Made by a program: the position numbers and the translations under genes. 33,701 nucleotides of DNA from contig JAGNSM010000004.1 in assembly GCA_017988045.1 (NCBI GenBank), positions 1 to 33,701 on the forward strand. Reading direction: 5' to 3'. The notes beneath the pieces were generated by a model. That model searched no databases and was not told where the DNA came from. It worked only from the letters and a program-made list of their open reading frames with translations. Source of the DNA: Fusobacteriaceae bacterium (GTDB lineage: Bacteria > Fusobacteriota > Fusobacteriia > Fusobacteriales > Fusobacteriaceae). Shown piece by piece: positions 8,521 to 16,372 of the stretch. Positions within the stretch are counted from its first letter, which is position 1. The number at the start of each line of letters is the position of its first letter.

Positions 8521-8551
8521 TTTATGAAAATTTAATTGAATACGTCCAATC

Positions 8552-8584
8552 TTCACAAAATCTTTATACCTTATTTAGTATAAT
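8552..8584 (+). promoter_or_regulatory. Promoter of the TPR-Trk unit with OmpR-type direct repeats
   Basis: A consensus TATAAT (8579-8584) lacks a good -35. Instead TTCACA (8552-8557) and TTTATA (8563-8568) sit at an 11-nt period, with a weaker TTTAGT at 8574-8579. The last good repeat ends 10 nt before the -10, almost the same geometry as the pstS promoter. This suggests activation by an OmpR/PhoB-type regulator such as 7797-8495. Confidence 0.5.
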
Positions 8585-8608
8585 GTTCATATAAGGATGG
8601 TGAAATAT

Positions 8609-8899
8609 ATGGAAAACGAATTTGAAATATTAATATCTCAATGTAAAAAATCTATTTTGGAATCAGATTATGAAACTGCAGAAAAACATATAAATGAGGC
8701 ATTTTCATTGAATAATAATTCGCCTAAGGTTCATAATTTATTAGGAATTATTGCTGAAATCAAATGGGATAGGGAACTGGCAATACAACATTACAGAGCT
8801 TCTTTGGCATTAGATTCTAGCTATAGACCTGCTATAAGAAACTTAGAAAAAATAACCACGTATGGATATTTTTTTAAATCAGAAGAATTATATTTTTAA
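8609..8899 (+). CDS. Small TPR-like protein preceding the Trk genes
   Basis: A 96-residue helical protein that looks like about two tetratricopeptide repeats: ESDYETAEKHINEAFSLNNNSPKVHNLLG... and WDRELAIQHYRASLALDSSYRPAIRNL. TPR units mediate protein-protein contact. I choose ATG 8609 over the in-frame ATG 8597 because AAGGATGG (8593-8600) is spaced correctly only for the later start; at 8597 the ribosome site would touch the start codon. It begins the unit that continues with two RCK proteins and the TrkH channel, 15 nt before the first RCK gene. A role in assembling or tuning the channel is possible from position alone; the protein has no enzymatic signature. Confidence 0.75.
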   Translation: MENEFEILISQCKKSILESDYETAEKHINEAFSLNNNSPKVHNLLGIIAEIKWDRELAIQHYRASLALDSSYRPAIRNLEKITTYGYFFKSEELYF

Positions 8900-8914
8900 C
8901 TAAGGAGATTAAAG

Positions 8915-9331
8915 ATGAATATTAGAGATAAATATATAGTAATAGTCGGATGTAGTTATTTTGGGTCAAATATTGCAGCAAGTTTATCAGAAATAGGAAA
9001 TGATGTCATAGTAATTGATATTGATGAGGAAGCATTGGATAAATTACCGCTTAGTTACTCAGGATTCAAAATAAAAGGAGATGCAACAGATATTGAAGTT
9101 CTAGAAGAAGCAAAATTGAGAAATGCAGATTTACTCCTTTTATCAACTCACAGTGATAATAAAAATATAATGATTGCAGAAATTGCTAGAGAATATTTTA
9201 ATGTAAATAAAATAATTTCAAGGTTATACAATCTTGATAAAGAAATTGTTTATAAAGGGCTTGATATTGAAATAATTCGTCCTGCAGAACTTGCAATAAA
9301 TGAATTTAAAAATATTTTACAAAATGAGTAA
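8915..9331 (+). CDS. RCK/TrkA-N domain protein, single domain (potassium channel regulator)
   Basis: A 138-residue protein holding only the nucleotide-binding RCK-N domain of TrkA/KtrA. The fold is a Rossmann type: the glycine loop reads VGCSYFG where GxGxxG is usual (middle Gly replaced by Ser), then VIVIDIDEEALDKL with the acidic residue that binds the adenine ribose, and GDATDIEVLEEAKLRNADLLL. The C-terminal RCK-C (TrkA-C) domain is absent. KtrA/TrkA proteins form an octameric ring on the cytoplasmic face of the channel and gate it in response to ATP/ADP or NAD(H). It is followed 12 nt later by a second, two-domain RCK protein, so the ring may be mixed. AAGGAG precedes ATG 8915. Confidence 0.85.
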   Translation: MNIRDKYIVIVGCSYFGSNIAASLSEIGNDVIVIDIDEEALDKLPLSYSGFKIKGDATDIEVLEEAKLRNADLLLLSTHSDNKNIMIAEIAREYFNVNKIISRLYNLDKEIVYKGLDIEIIRPAELAINEFKNILQNE

Positions 9332-9343
9332 GGAGGAAGCAAA

Positions 9344-10012
9344 GTGAAAATACTTATAGTAGGTGGATGGAAAAAAGCAGACTTTTTAACAAAATCTTTG
9401 TTAGAGAAAAAGCATCAAGTTGTTATAATTCATGATGATCATAGTTATTGCCAATTTTTAGCAAGAACTTATGGAGTTCCTGTTGTTTGTGGTGACGGAA
9501 GTGAACCTTATATACTAGAGGAAGCTGACATAAACGGATACGATGTTGTTATTGCTCTAACTCCAAAAGATGAAGATAACTTAGTTATTTGTCAATTGGC
9601 AAAAAAACAATTTAATATAAAAAAGAGTTTTGCCATAGTAGGAAATCCTAAAAATGTTCAAATATTCAAAAAATTGGGGATAGATACAGTTATTAGTTCT
9701 GCATATGTTGCATCCAATATTATTGAACAAATGGCTACGGTAGAAGAAATTTCAAATTACATACCACTTGATAATGGTCAAGTTGGCTTAATGGAAATCT
9801 TTATAAAAGAAAATTCAAGTATTTGTAATAAAATAATTTCTAATATGGACTTTCCAAAAGAAGCAATAATAGTATGTATAATAAGAGGGTTTAACACCGT
9901 AATTCCAAAAGGAGACACTAAGATTTTATCTCAAGATAAATTAATAATACTCTCTTCACCTAAAATTCAAAATCAAATTATTAAATTCATTAGTGAAAGA
10001 AGTGAAAAATAA
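9344..10012 (+). CDS. trkA: TrkA-like potassium uptake regulator with RCK-N and RCK-C domains
   Basis: A 222-residue regulator: RCK-N (about 1-120) and RCK-C (about 145-220, with SSICNKIISNMDFPKEAIIVCIIRG and the ending GDTKILSQDKLIIL typical of TrkA-C). The glycine loop is strongly altered, VGGWKKADF instead of GxGxxG, while the later GDGSEPYILEEADINGYDVVIALT segment is conserved. This subunit may therefore bind nucleotide differently or not at all. Translation starts at GTG 9344 behind AAGGAGGA. Its TAA overlaps the ATG of the channel gene by one base (TAATG), tying their translation together. Confidence 0.85.
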   Translation: MKILIVGGWKKADFLTKSLLEKKHQVVIIHDDHSYCQFLARTYGVPVVCGDGSEPYILEEADINGYDVVIALTPKDEDNLVICQLAKKQFNIKKSFAIVGNPKNVQIFKKLGIDTVISSAYVASNIIEQMATVEEISNYIPLDNGQVGLMEIFIKENSSICNKIISNMDFPKEAIIVCIIRGFNTVIPKGDTKILSQDKLIILSSPKIQNQIIKFISERSEK

Positions 10013-11493
10013 TGAAAAAAAACTTTTTTCTTAAAGAATATAAAATAGTTTTAGGATATGTTGGAGTTTTGACTATGATTATAGGATTAATTACTTTAAT
10101 TCCTTTAATTATTCTCTTAGCATTTCCAGAAGAAATGAAATATGCATTAAACTTTATAATAGCATCATTAACAGCAATTATTTTAGGTTATATTCTAAAA
10201 GGCAATATAGATATTAATCAAAAATATAAACTGTCACTGTCACAAGATGCTGTAATAGTTGTTTTTACTTGGTTAATTGCTTGTTTATTTTCATCTATTC
10301 CATGGATTTTATCGGGACAACTTAATTTTACTCAAGCATATTTTGAATCAGTAAGCGGATGGACTACTACAGGATTATCTGTAATCAATCCTCTTTTAAC
10401 TCCAAATATATATCTTTTTCATAGAAGTATTACACTGTTTTTTGGTGGAGTAGGGCTAGTTTTAGTTATGGTTTCAGCATTATCTGCAACATTTGGATTA
10501 CGATTATATAATTCAGAAGGTCATTCAGATAGGCTATTACCCAATCTATTAAAGTCATCAAGATTAATAATGAGTATATATGCAGGATATATTTTAGCAG
10601 GAACTCTACTATATATATTTTTCGGAATGAACTGGTTTCATGCAATTAATAATTCAATCGCATCAGTTTCAACAGGTGGTTTTGGAATGACTAATAATAG
10701 TATTGGTGAATATAATAGTATTGCTATCGAACTTATCACGATAATACTGATGATACTAGGTTCTACAAATTTTGCTGCCAACATGCTTTTATTAAAAAAA
10801 GAGAGTATAAAAGATTTCTTTAAACAGAGTGAGTGGAAATTTAGCTGGTTTTTGCTAGGAATATCAATTCCATTAATAGCCTTTTCATCTTTAAAGTTAT
10901 TATTTGAATCGACTTCAGAAGTTTTACGAATAGCAATATTTCAGACAGTTTCGGCATTGACTACTACAGGTTTTTCTACAGTATCTTTTAATAACTGGGG
11001 TTCATTTCCTATGCTTATACTTATTATTTTAATGATAGTAGGGGGAGGAACAAATTCTACAGCTGGAGGTATGAAACAATATAGGGTTTATTTGATGCTT
11101 AAAAATTTTTTATGGGAATTAAGGAAAAAGTTCAAATCTAATCATCTTGTTAATGAAGACTATTATATAAAACCTGATGGAAAAACATTTATACAAAGTA
11201 TACATATAACGGAAGCTGCCAATTATGCTTACATTTATATAATAACCTTATTTATTGGAACATTAGTTTTATGTTTTCATGGTTATTCTTTACAAGACTC
11301 TTTATTTGAGTTTGCTTCTGCTTTAGGGACTGTTGGACTTTCTATAGGAATAACGACTGCTACAGCTCCTCCTGTTGTTTTATGGGTAGAAATCATAGGG
11401 ATGTTATTTGGTAGACTTGAAATTTATGTATTTTTTATAGTAGCAATAAAAATATACTTGGATATTAAAAAACAAATATTTGCTAAAAAGTAA
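10012..11493 (+). CDS. trkH: TrkH/KtrB-type potassium uptake channel subunit
   Basis: A 493-residue inner-membrane protein of the TrkH/TrkG/KtrB superfamily that carries K+ (with H+ or Na+ in some members) into the cell. The four pseudo-repeats of the selectivity filter are visible: SVSGWTTTGLSVI, SIASVSTGGFGM, SALTTTGFSTV and ASALGTVGLSIG, each with the filter glycine. FFGGVGLVLVMVSA and GGGTNSTAGGMKQYRV are conserved loops near the pore. About ten membrane segments can be traced, as expected, and the length agrees with TrkH. It is the last gene of the unit TPR-RCK-RCK-TrkH; its regulators are the two RCK proteins. No clear hairpin terminator follows. Confidence 0.93.
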   Translation: MKKNFFLKEYKIVLGYVGVLTMIIGLITLIPLIILLAFPEEMKYALNFIIASLTAIILGYILKGNIDINQKYKLSLSQDAVIVVFTWLIACLFSSIPWILSGQLNFTQAYFESVSGWTTTGLSVINPLLTPNIYLFHRSITLFFGGVGLVLVMVSALSATFGLRLYNSEGHSDRLLPNLLKSSRLIMSIYAGYILAGTLLYIFFGMNWFHAINNSIASVSTGGFGMTNNSIGEYNSIAIELITIILMILGSTNFAANMLLLKKESIKDFFKQSEWKFSWFLLGISIPLIAFSSLKLLFESTSEVLRIAIFQTVSALTTTGFSTVSFNNWGSFPMLILIILMIVGGGTNSTAGGMKQYRVYLMLKNFLWELRKKFKSNHLVNEDYYIKPDGKTFIQSIHITEAANYAYIYIITLFIGTLVLCFHGYSLQDSLFEFASALGTVGLSIGITTATAPPVVLWVEIIGMLFGRLEIYVFFIVAIKIYLDIKKQIFAKK

Positions 11494-11536
11494 TAAAAAT
11501 TATTTATCTATTTCCATAAAAATCCAAAGTAAAAAA

Positions 11537-11590
11537 TTAACAGAAGATTTACACAGATTTTATATCACATTAACATTGTTATTATATAAT
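11537..11590 (+). promoter_or_regulatory. Pho-box-like promoter of pstS: four direct repeats at 11-nt period plus TATAAT
   Basis: Four hexamers lie exactly 11 nt apart: TTAACA (11537-11542), TTTACA (11548-11553), TTTATA (11559-11564) and TTAACA (11570-11575). TATAAT follows at 11585-11590, 9 nt after the last repeat, and no conventional -35 is present. TT(A/T/C)ACA repeats with 5-nt gaps are the known binding pattern of the Bacillus PhoP family. With pstS directly downstream, control by a phosphate-responsive OmpR-type activator is a strong inference. Confidence 0.8.
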
Positions 11591-11621
11591 CCTTTCATAA
11601 CACAATAAATGGAGGGAAATT

Positions 11622-12461
11622 ATGAATAAAATAAAAATTATATCAGCTTTACTATTAGTTATGACTATATTTGCTGGATGTGGAAGAAAATCTGAAAATA
11701 GAGTAATTCAAATTAAGGGATCAGACACTATTTTAAACTTAACACAAAAAGTAACAGAAGAGTTTTTAAAAGAAAATCCAAAAAGTAAAATATCAGTAAC
11801 AGGTGGAGGAAGTGGAACAGGAATCGCAGCCAAGTTAAATAAAACAGCAGATGTAGCCATGGCTTCAAGAGAGATTAAAGATGAAGAATTAGCAAAAGCT
11901 ACTGAAAATAATGTTAAAATAAAAGAAGTAATAATAGGTTATGATGCCATCTCAATCATAACAAATAAAAATAATGCTGTAACTAACTTAACTACTGAAC
12001 AGTTAAAAGATATATACTTAGGAAAAATTACAAACTGGAAAGAAATTGGAGGAGCAGATAAAAAAATTGTAGTACTATCAAGAGATTCTAGTTCTGGAAC
12101 ACATGTTTATTTTAAAGAGCATATTTTAAGAAATGGTGACTCAAAAGGAACAGAAGAATTTGGAAGTACAGTTTTATTCCTTCCATCAAACGAAGCAATT
12201 AAGCAACAAGTAAATAACGTTGACGGTGCAATTGGATATATTGGATTAGGTTACTTAGATGATACTATCAAAATTCTTAGTATTGACAATGTAATCCCTA
12301 CTGTTGAAAATGTAAAAAATAAATCTTATTCAATATCTAGAGCAGTTTACTGGTATGTAGACGAAGAAATGACTGAAACTACTAAACAATTAGTTGAATA
12401 TATGTTGTCAGATAAAGGACAAAAAATAGTTTTAGATGAAGGATTTGTATCAATTAAATAA
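11622..12461 (+). CDS. pstS: Phosphate-binding lipoprotein PstS
   Basis: A 279-residue substrate-binding lipoprotein. The signal peptide ends in the lipobox IFAGC with C20 as the lipidated residue. The phosphate-binding type is shown by IKGSDTILNLTQ, TGGGSGTGIAA, ASREIK and SRDSSSGTHVYF, the Ser/Thr/Arg loops that hold the anion in PstS, and by DGAIGYIGLGYL near the C terminus. Length is normal. GGAGGG precedes ATG 11622. It is a one-gene unit here: pstC, pstA and pstB are not in the window, which is unusual since pstS normally leads the operon. It may serve a distant Pst transporter or be a second copy. Its promoter carries Pho-box-like repeats. Confidence 0.92.
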   Translation: MNKIKIISALLLVMTIFAGCGRKSENRVIQIKGSDTILNLTQKVTEEFLKENPKSKISVTGGGSGTGIAAKLNKTADVAMASREIKDEELAKATENNVKIKEVIIGYDAISIITNKNNAVTNLTTEQLKDIYLGKITNWKEIGGADKKIVVLSRDSSSGTHVYFKEHILRNGDSKGTEEFGSTVLFLPSNEAIKQQVNNVDGAIGYIGLGYLDDTIKILSIDNVIPTVENVKNKSYSISRAVYWYVDEEMTETTKQLVEYMLSDKGQKIVLDEGFVSIK

Positions 12462-12482
12462 TAAAATTATATAAAGTATCAT

Positions 12483-12517
12483 AAAAAAATCCCCCAATAA
12501 ATTGGAGGATTTTTTTA
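12483..12517. terminator. Bidirectional terminator between pstS and the PTS locus
   Basis: The stem AAAAATCC-C-CCAAT / ATTGG-A-GGATTTTT has an A run on one side and a T run on the other. It ends pstS on the plus strand and can end the minus-strand operon whose last gene stops at 12605. Confidence 0.8.
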
Positions 12518-12604
12518 ATTGGTAAAACTCTATTTATTTTAATCGAGGAGATTAAACAAAGTAATGTTATTCCTATAATAAAGAATTTTAAATTAATGAA
12601 TAGT

Positions 12605-13693
12605 TTATTTATTTATTTTTAATCTAAATTTTTGCCATGCCTGAATTTGTTCTAAAAATCTTAAATTACTATTACTGATTCTTCCTATTACATTAGAGTT
12701 TCCTTCATTTTCGTAATCTAGGAGTGCTATATGAAGTTCTCCTTTGTATCTGGAATAGTTAGAATTTTCTATTATTACATCGCCTTTTCTGATATTTCTA
12801 GTATTAACAGGTTTTATTTCAAAAGATTTATATTTAATTCTTGGCATTGTTGACCTAATAGAGTAATCACTTCTATCACCTCTAAAAAAGTGAAGTTCAT
12901 TAAAAGCAATTTTTCCTTCTACCTCACTTATTCCTACTTCTAGCTTCACATCTAATGTAACTAGTCCTTTATTAATTTCTCCTAGGGATTTCAGCTCATT
13001 TTCACTAGCAAAGCAGTTTGCGATAATAACATCATCTACAAGATTTGTATAGAACAAATCTTTTGCTTGAATTTCTATATCCAAATATCTATGTTCTTCA
13101 AGGGTGCAAAGACCTTCTGCCACTTCCCAAGGACCAAATGTCCCATTTTTTGAATTAACAAAAGCTGCAACTCTTATTCCATGTTTTTTGTAGAGCTTTG
13201 ATGATTCTATAAAATGTTCTCTTGATAAGCCAGATCTTTTTTTAGGATAAAAATTGTGACACCCTAATAATTTATGCATATCTGGATGAAAAGATATTAT
13301 ATTATCAAGATAACCAGTTCCTACACTTACATTTAATTCAACCATTAAGTCATAAGGATTAAATGTCATTATTGCTTCTGCATTTCCATCAAAACCTTCA
13401 TCTAATCTAAATCCATCTACGCCCATTTCTTTAAAAAATGATAAATCATCATAGGTTATTCCAAATTCTTTAAATACACTTGGTGCAACATCAGCGATAA
13501 TCTCATAATTATATTGTTTAGCAAAACTAATCATTTCTTTAAAATCATTTATTATTTTTTCCTTATCTCCTTCAACAGATAACAAACAAGTGAAGATTCT
13601 GCTAAATCCATATTTTGCCGCAAGTTCTATATACTTCTTGTTCTCCTCTAAGCTTGCATGTTCAGGATAAACTGAAATTCCCAATTTTCTCAT
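12605..13693 (-). CDS. MupG-like (DUF871) 6-phospho-glycosidase
   Basis: A 362-residue protein of the DUF871 family: an N-terminal TIM barrel (about 1-230: LGISVYPEHASLEENKKYI, FSRIFTCLLS, IIADVAPSVFKEFG, GVDGFRLDEGF, HNFYPKKRSGLS) and a C-terminal beta-rich cyclophilin-like domain (about 250-362). The characterised member, S. aureus MupG, splits MurNAc-6-phosphate-GlcNAc after PTS import. Here the gene sits downstream of PTS EIIB, EIIC and a porin, consistent with cleavage of an imported phosphorylated disaccharide; the exact sugar is not shown. I chose ATG 13693 because GGAGGAG lies just before it; a longer form to 13732 has no ribosome site and adds residues absent from the family. Confidence 0.85.
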   Translation of the reverse strand: MRKLGISVYPEHASLEENKKYIELAAKYGFSRIFTCLLSVEGDKEKIINDFKEMISFAKQYNYEIIADVAPSVFKEFGITYDDLSFFKEMGVDGFRLDEGFDGNAEAIMTFNPYDLMVELNVSVGTGYLDNIISFHPDMHKLLGCHNFYPKKRSGLSREHFIESSKLYKKHGIRVAAFVNSKNGTFGPWEVAEGLCTLEEHRYLDIEIQAKDLFYTNLVDDVIIANCFASENELKSLGEINKGLVTLDVKLEVGISEVEGKIAFNELHFFRGDRSDYSIRSTMPRIKYKSFEIKPVNTRNIRKGDVIIENSNYSRYKGELHIALLDYENEGNSNVIGRISNSNLRFLEQIQAWQKFRLKINK

Positions 13694-13736
13694 TTTTCTC
13701 CTCCAATATTCTCTATTATTTATTAACCTCATCCAC

Positions 13737-13930
13737 CTTCGGCACCTTCGCTACACCTGTGATATTTTTTAAAAATATCAGATCCTAAAATGGATAGAAG
13801 GATTGCTGAAGTTAGTATTTAGGTTCCCTCTCCTATTTTTAGGAGAGGGATAGGGTAAGGTCAGTGGGTAATAATTTGTCATTTCGAGGTACGAGAAATC
13901 TCAAGATACCTCCTTTGTCGGTATGACAAT
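13737..13930. repeat. Cluster of palindromic interspersed-repeat modules
   Basis: The 249-base gap between the porin and the DUF871 gene holds three palindromic modules: GATATTTTT-T-AAAAATATC (13761-13779); an 11-bp perfect hairpin TCCCTCTCCTA (13825-13835) / TAGGAGAGGGA (13840-13850), followed by TAGGGTAAGG; and a 54-bp unit bounded by TTGTCAT (13876-13882) and ATGACAA (13923-13929) with an inner ATTTCG/CGAGAAAT stem. It is more G/C-rich than its surroundings and has no gene. Such modules resemble short interspersed repeats known in many bacterial genomes. The word ATTGCTGAAGTTA (13802-13814) recurs at 19885-19897 in this window. Confidence 0.7.
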
Positions 13931-13942
13931 AATCAAGTCAAA

Positions 13943-14839
13943 TTAGAATGAATGTGATAACGAGAAATATCCCCAAACCATGCTCAAATCTTTATCTGCT
14001 GAATTATCTTTCATTTCTCTGTTTTGATAATCATAAGCTACACCCCAGAATGAAGATGTTTTTGGATCCCATTGAGTATTTCCCATGAATTCAAATCTAT
14101 ATCTTGAAGATTCATAAATTTCTTTTACTTCTCTACCAATTGAATATCTTACTCTAGGCATTAAAGTGATTTTATCATTTAATTTGTAAGAAGCCATTAA
14201 TCTTATTTGTTGGTCTCTATAAGTATATCCATCATAATCTTCTCCAGTAGTATAAATAGTAGGAGTTAAAGTTAATTTATCATTGATTTTGAATGAAGGT
14301 CCAAAATCTCCTTCCCAATATGTACCATCTGATTCTTCTGCAGAAGTATCAGTATCAGTATCAAATCCTACAACAAACCAACCATTAGTTTTTAGAACTC
14401 CTCCCCAGTCTGTTCCAATCTCTATTCTATCTCTATTTTTTGAACCTTGATAGTATGGTTCTCCTACTTCTTTCTTTTGAGCTTGAGTTTCATCTCTATA
14501 TTTAAGCTGAACTCCAACATTACTTAATGCTTGGTATCTAACTTTATAATCCACTCTGTTTTGTTCCCAACCTTCTGATGACCCAGGTGTAGTTCCTCCA
14601 CCTCTTTTTTCTACATTTAGATCATATGACCATTTTCCACTTGCAGCATTAACTCCTACTCCAAAGAAAGCCTCATCTTCTGCTCCACCTTCTCCTAAGT
14701 CCCCTTCATATGTTTCTACTTCAGCATAAGTTCTTGCTGAAAAATTCCATGGTTTTACTTCAGAAGATGTTTTTTCTTCTCCATAAGCCACAACTGTTAA
14801 TAAAGCCACTAATCCCAAAGTAAGTAAATTCTTTTTCAT
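13943..14839 (-). CDS. Outer-membrane beta-barrel porin (OmpG/KdgM-like)
   Basis: A 298-residue outer-membrane protein. It begins with a signal peptide (MKKNLLTLGLVALLTVVAYG, cleavage near residue 20) and ends WGYFSLSHSF, with the C-terminal Phe recognised by the BAM machinery. The rest is alternating amphipathic strands rich in aromatic residues (KWSYDLNVEKR, RVDYKVRYQALSNVGVQLKYRDE, SYKLNDKITLMPRVRYSIG), about 12-14 strands, close to monomeric OmpG/KdgM-type sugar porins. The fold assignment is by pattern and the exact family is not certain. It lies between the PTS EIIC and the DUF871 hydrolase on the same strand, so it probably admits the oligosaccharide used by that pathway. Its presence shows that the organism has an outer membrane. 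Confidence 0.82.
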   Translation of the reverse strand: MKKNLLTLGLVALLTVVAYGEEKTSSEVKPWNFSARTYAEVETYEGDLGEGGAEDEAFFGVGVNAASGKWSYDLNVEKRGGGTTPGSSEGWEQNRVDYKVRYQALSNVGVQLKYRDETQAQKKEVGEPYYQGSKNRDRIEIGTDWGGVLKTNGWFVVGFDTDTDTSAEESDGTYWEGDFGPSFKINDKLTLTPTIYTTGEDYDGYTYRDQQIRLMASYKLNDKITLMPRVRYSIGREVKEIYESSRYRFEFMGNTQWDPKTSSFWGVAYDYQNREMKDNSADKDLSMVWGYFSLSHSF

Positions 14840-14885
14840 TAAAACTTCCTCCTAATTTTTATATGTTATAGTACTAACAAACTTT

Positions 14886-16268
14886 TTAATCTGCTTTTAC
14901 AGCTTCTAGTTCCATTGCTTCTTCACGGTCTAATGAAGCTTCGTACACTTTTAAGAACGGGTAATAAATTATTACTGATAGTCCAATAAGTAGTACAGAT
15001 AAAATCAATGCTCCCATGCTAAAATTAGTTGCTAATAATGCACCAATTGGGCTTGGAGTAGTCCAAGGAACTAATGAAACTATATGACCAACTAATCCAC
15101 TTTTTACTGCGAACCAAGCTATAGTAGCGTTTATAATAGGTGTAATGATAAATGGAACAAATAGTATCGGATTCATTACTATAGGTGCACCAAATATAAT
15201 TGGTTCATTTATGTTAAATAATCCGGGTATTAGTGAAATTTTACCTATTGATTTAATATGGTCTTTCTTACTAAGGAACATAGCTATTGCAAGTCCCAAT
15301 GTAGCTCCTGCTCCTCCCAAATAAACGAAGGCATCTAGGAATCCACCAGCTAAGACTTTAGTAGCTTTTTCCCCAGCTTGTAGTGCTGCTTGGTTAGTAG
15401 CTAAATTAGTTAGGATTATTGGATTTATGATTGCAACTACCACATTAACTCCATGAAGTCCAGCAAACCATAGAATATGAACTACAAGAAGTATTCCTAT
15501 TACTGCTGGTAATGAATCAGAAGCTGAAACTAAAGGCCTAAACATTTCAAGTAATAACTCAGGAATAAATATCTCTCTTGATTTTTGTACTAGCAAACTA
15601 ATTGGATGAAAAACTAGTATTACTGCAACTATTGGAGTCAGTAACTCAAAAGATTTTGCTATTGCAGGCGGTACTGAGTCTGGTAATTTAATAGTCATTT
15701 TTTTACTTACAAGTAATCTGAATATTTCTATTGAGATAAATGCTCCTACTATTGCTGTAAATAGTCCTTTTGCATCTAGGTATCTAGCATCCATTATTGG
15801 CATCCAACCTGAACCTTGATGGAAAGTATTTAACAGGTAATCATTATTTCCTAGTAATTCTGCTGCTTGATATCCACCTATTGGAGCCCATTCAAGTTTT
15901 GCAGCAGTTAATAAGAATGTAAATAAAGATAAGAATCCTCCAGTAGTTCCATTTAGTTTATATTGAGTTGCTAAACTTGAACCTATTCCAAAGGCAACAA
16001 ACACTGACATTATTCCCATACTTACATAGAAAGGCTGAACCAAATTTGCCTTATAAGCTGTCATTAAATTGTCATACCACTTCATATATAAAGGTGTATT
16101 CACATCTCTAAAAGGTAAATTAACTAATAGTAGTACGAAAGAACCGATTATTAAGAAGGGCATCGTATAAACAAACCCATCTTTTAGTGCATTCAAATGT
16201 CTGTTAGATGCCATTTTCATAGCTAATGGCATTAAATATTTCTCCATCAAACCCATAAATTTTTTCAT
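14886..16268 (-). CDS. PTS system EIIC component, lactose/cellobiose family
   Basis: A 460-residue membrane permease of the lactose/cellobiose/diacetylchitobiose PTS family (CelB type). It imports a disaccharide and phosphorylates it together with EIIB. The start MEKYLMPLAMKMASNRHLNALKDGF and the segments GLHGVNVVVAIINPI and LFNINEPIIFGAPIVMNP are family hallmarks; NEP is the sugar/phosphate-loop motif. About ten membrane helices can be traced and length is standard. GGGAGG lies upstream of the ATG. EIIB is 104 nt upstream. No EIIA gene (lac-type) is present here, so EIIA must come from elsewhere in the genome. With the DUF871 hydrolase downstream, a beta-linked disaccharide or muropeptide sugar is likely. 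Confidence 0.92.
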   Translation of the reverse strand: MKKFMGLMEKYLMPLAMKMASNRHLNALKDGFVYTMPFLIIGSFVLLLVNLPFRDVNTPLYMKWYDNLMTAYKANLVQPFYVSMGIMSVFVAFGIGSSLATQYKLNGTTGGFLSLFTFLLTAAKLEWAPIGGYQAAELLGNNDYLLNTFHQGSGWMPIMDARYLDAKGLFTAIVGAFISIEIFRLLVSKKMTIKLPDSVPPAIAKSFELLTPIVAVILVFHPISLLVQKSREIFIPELLLEMFRPLVSASDSLPAVIGILLVVHILWFAGLHGVNVVVAIINPIILTNLATNQAALQAGEKATKVLAGGFLDAFVYLGGAGATLGLAIAMFLSKKDHIKSIGKISLIPGLFNINEPIIFGAPIVMNPILFVPFIITPIINATIAWFAVKSGLVGHIVSLVPWTTPSPIGALLATNFSMGALILSVLLIGLSVIIYYPFLKVYEASLDREEAMELEAVKAD

Positions 16269-16372
16269 TTTTTCCTCCCGTTAATGATTTTGTAATGTAA
16301 TTGATAAAACTAAATGATTCTACCTTACAGCTTTCTTAGTGAATACTCCTTTCTATTATTAAGTTAAACTTT

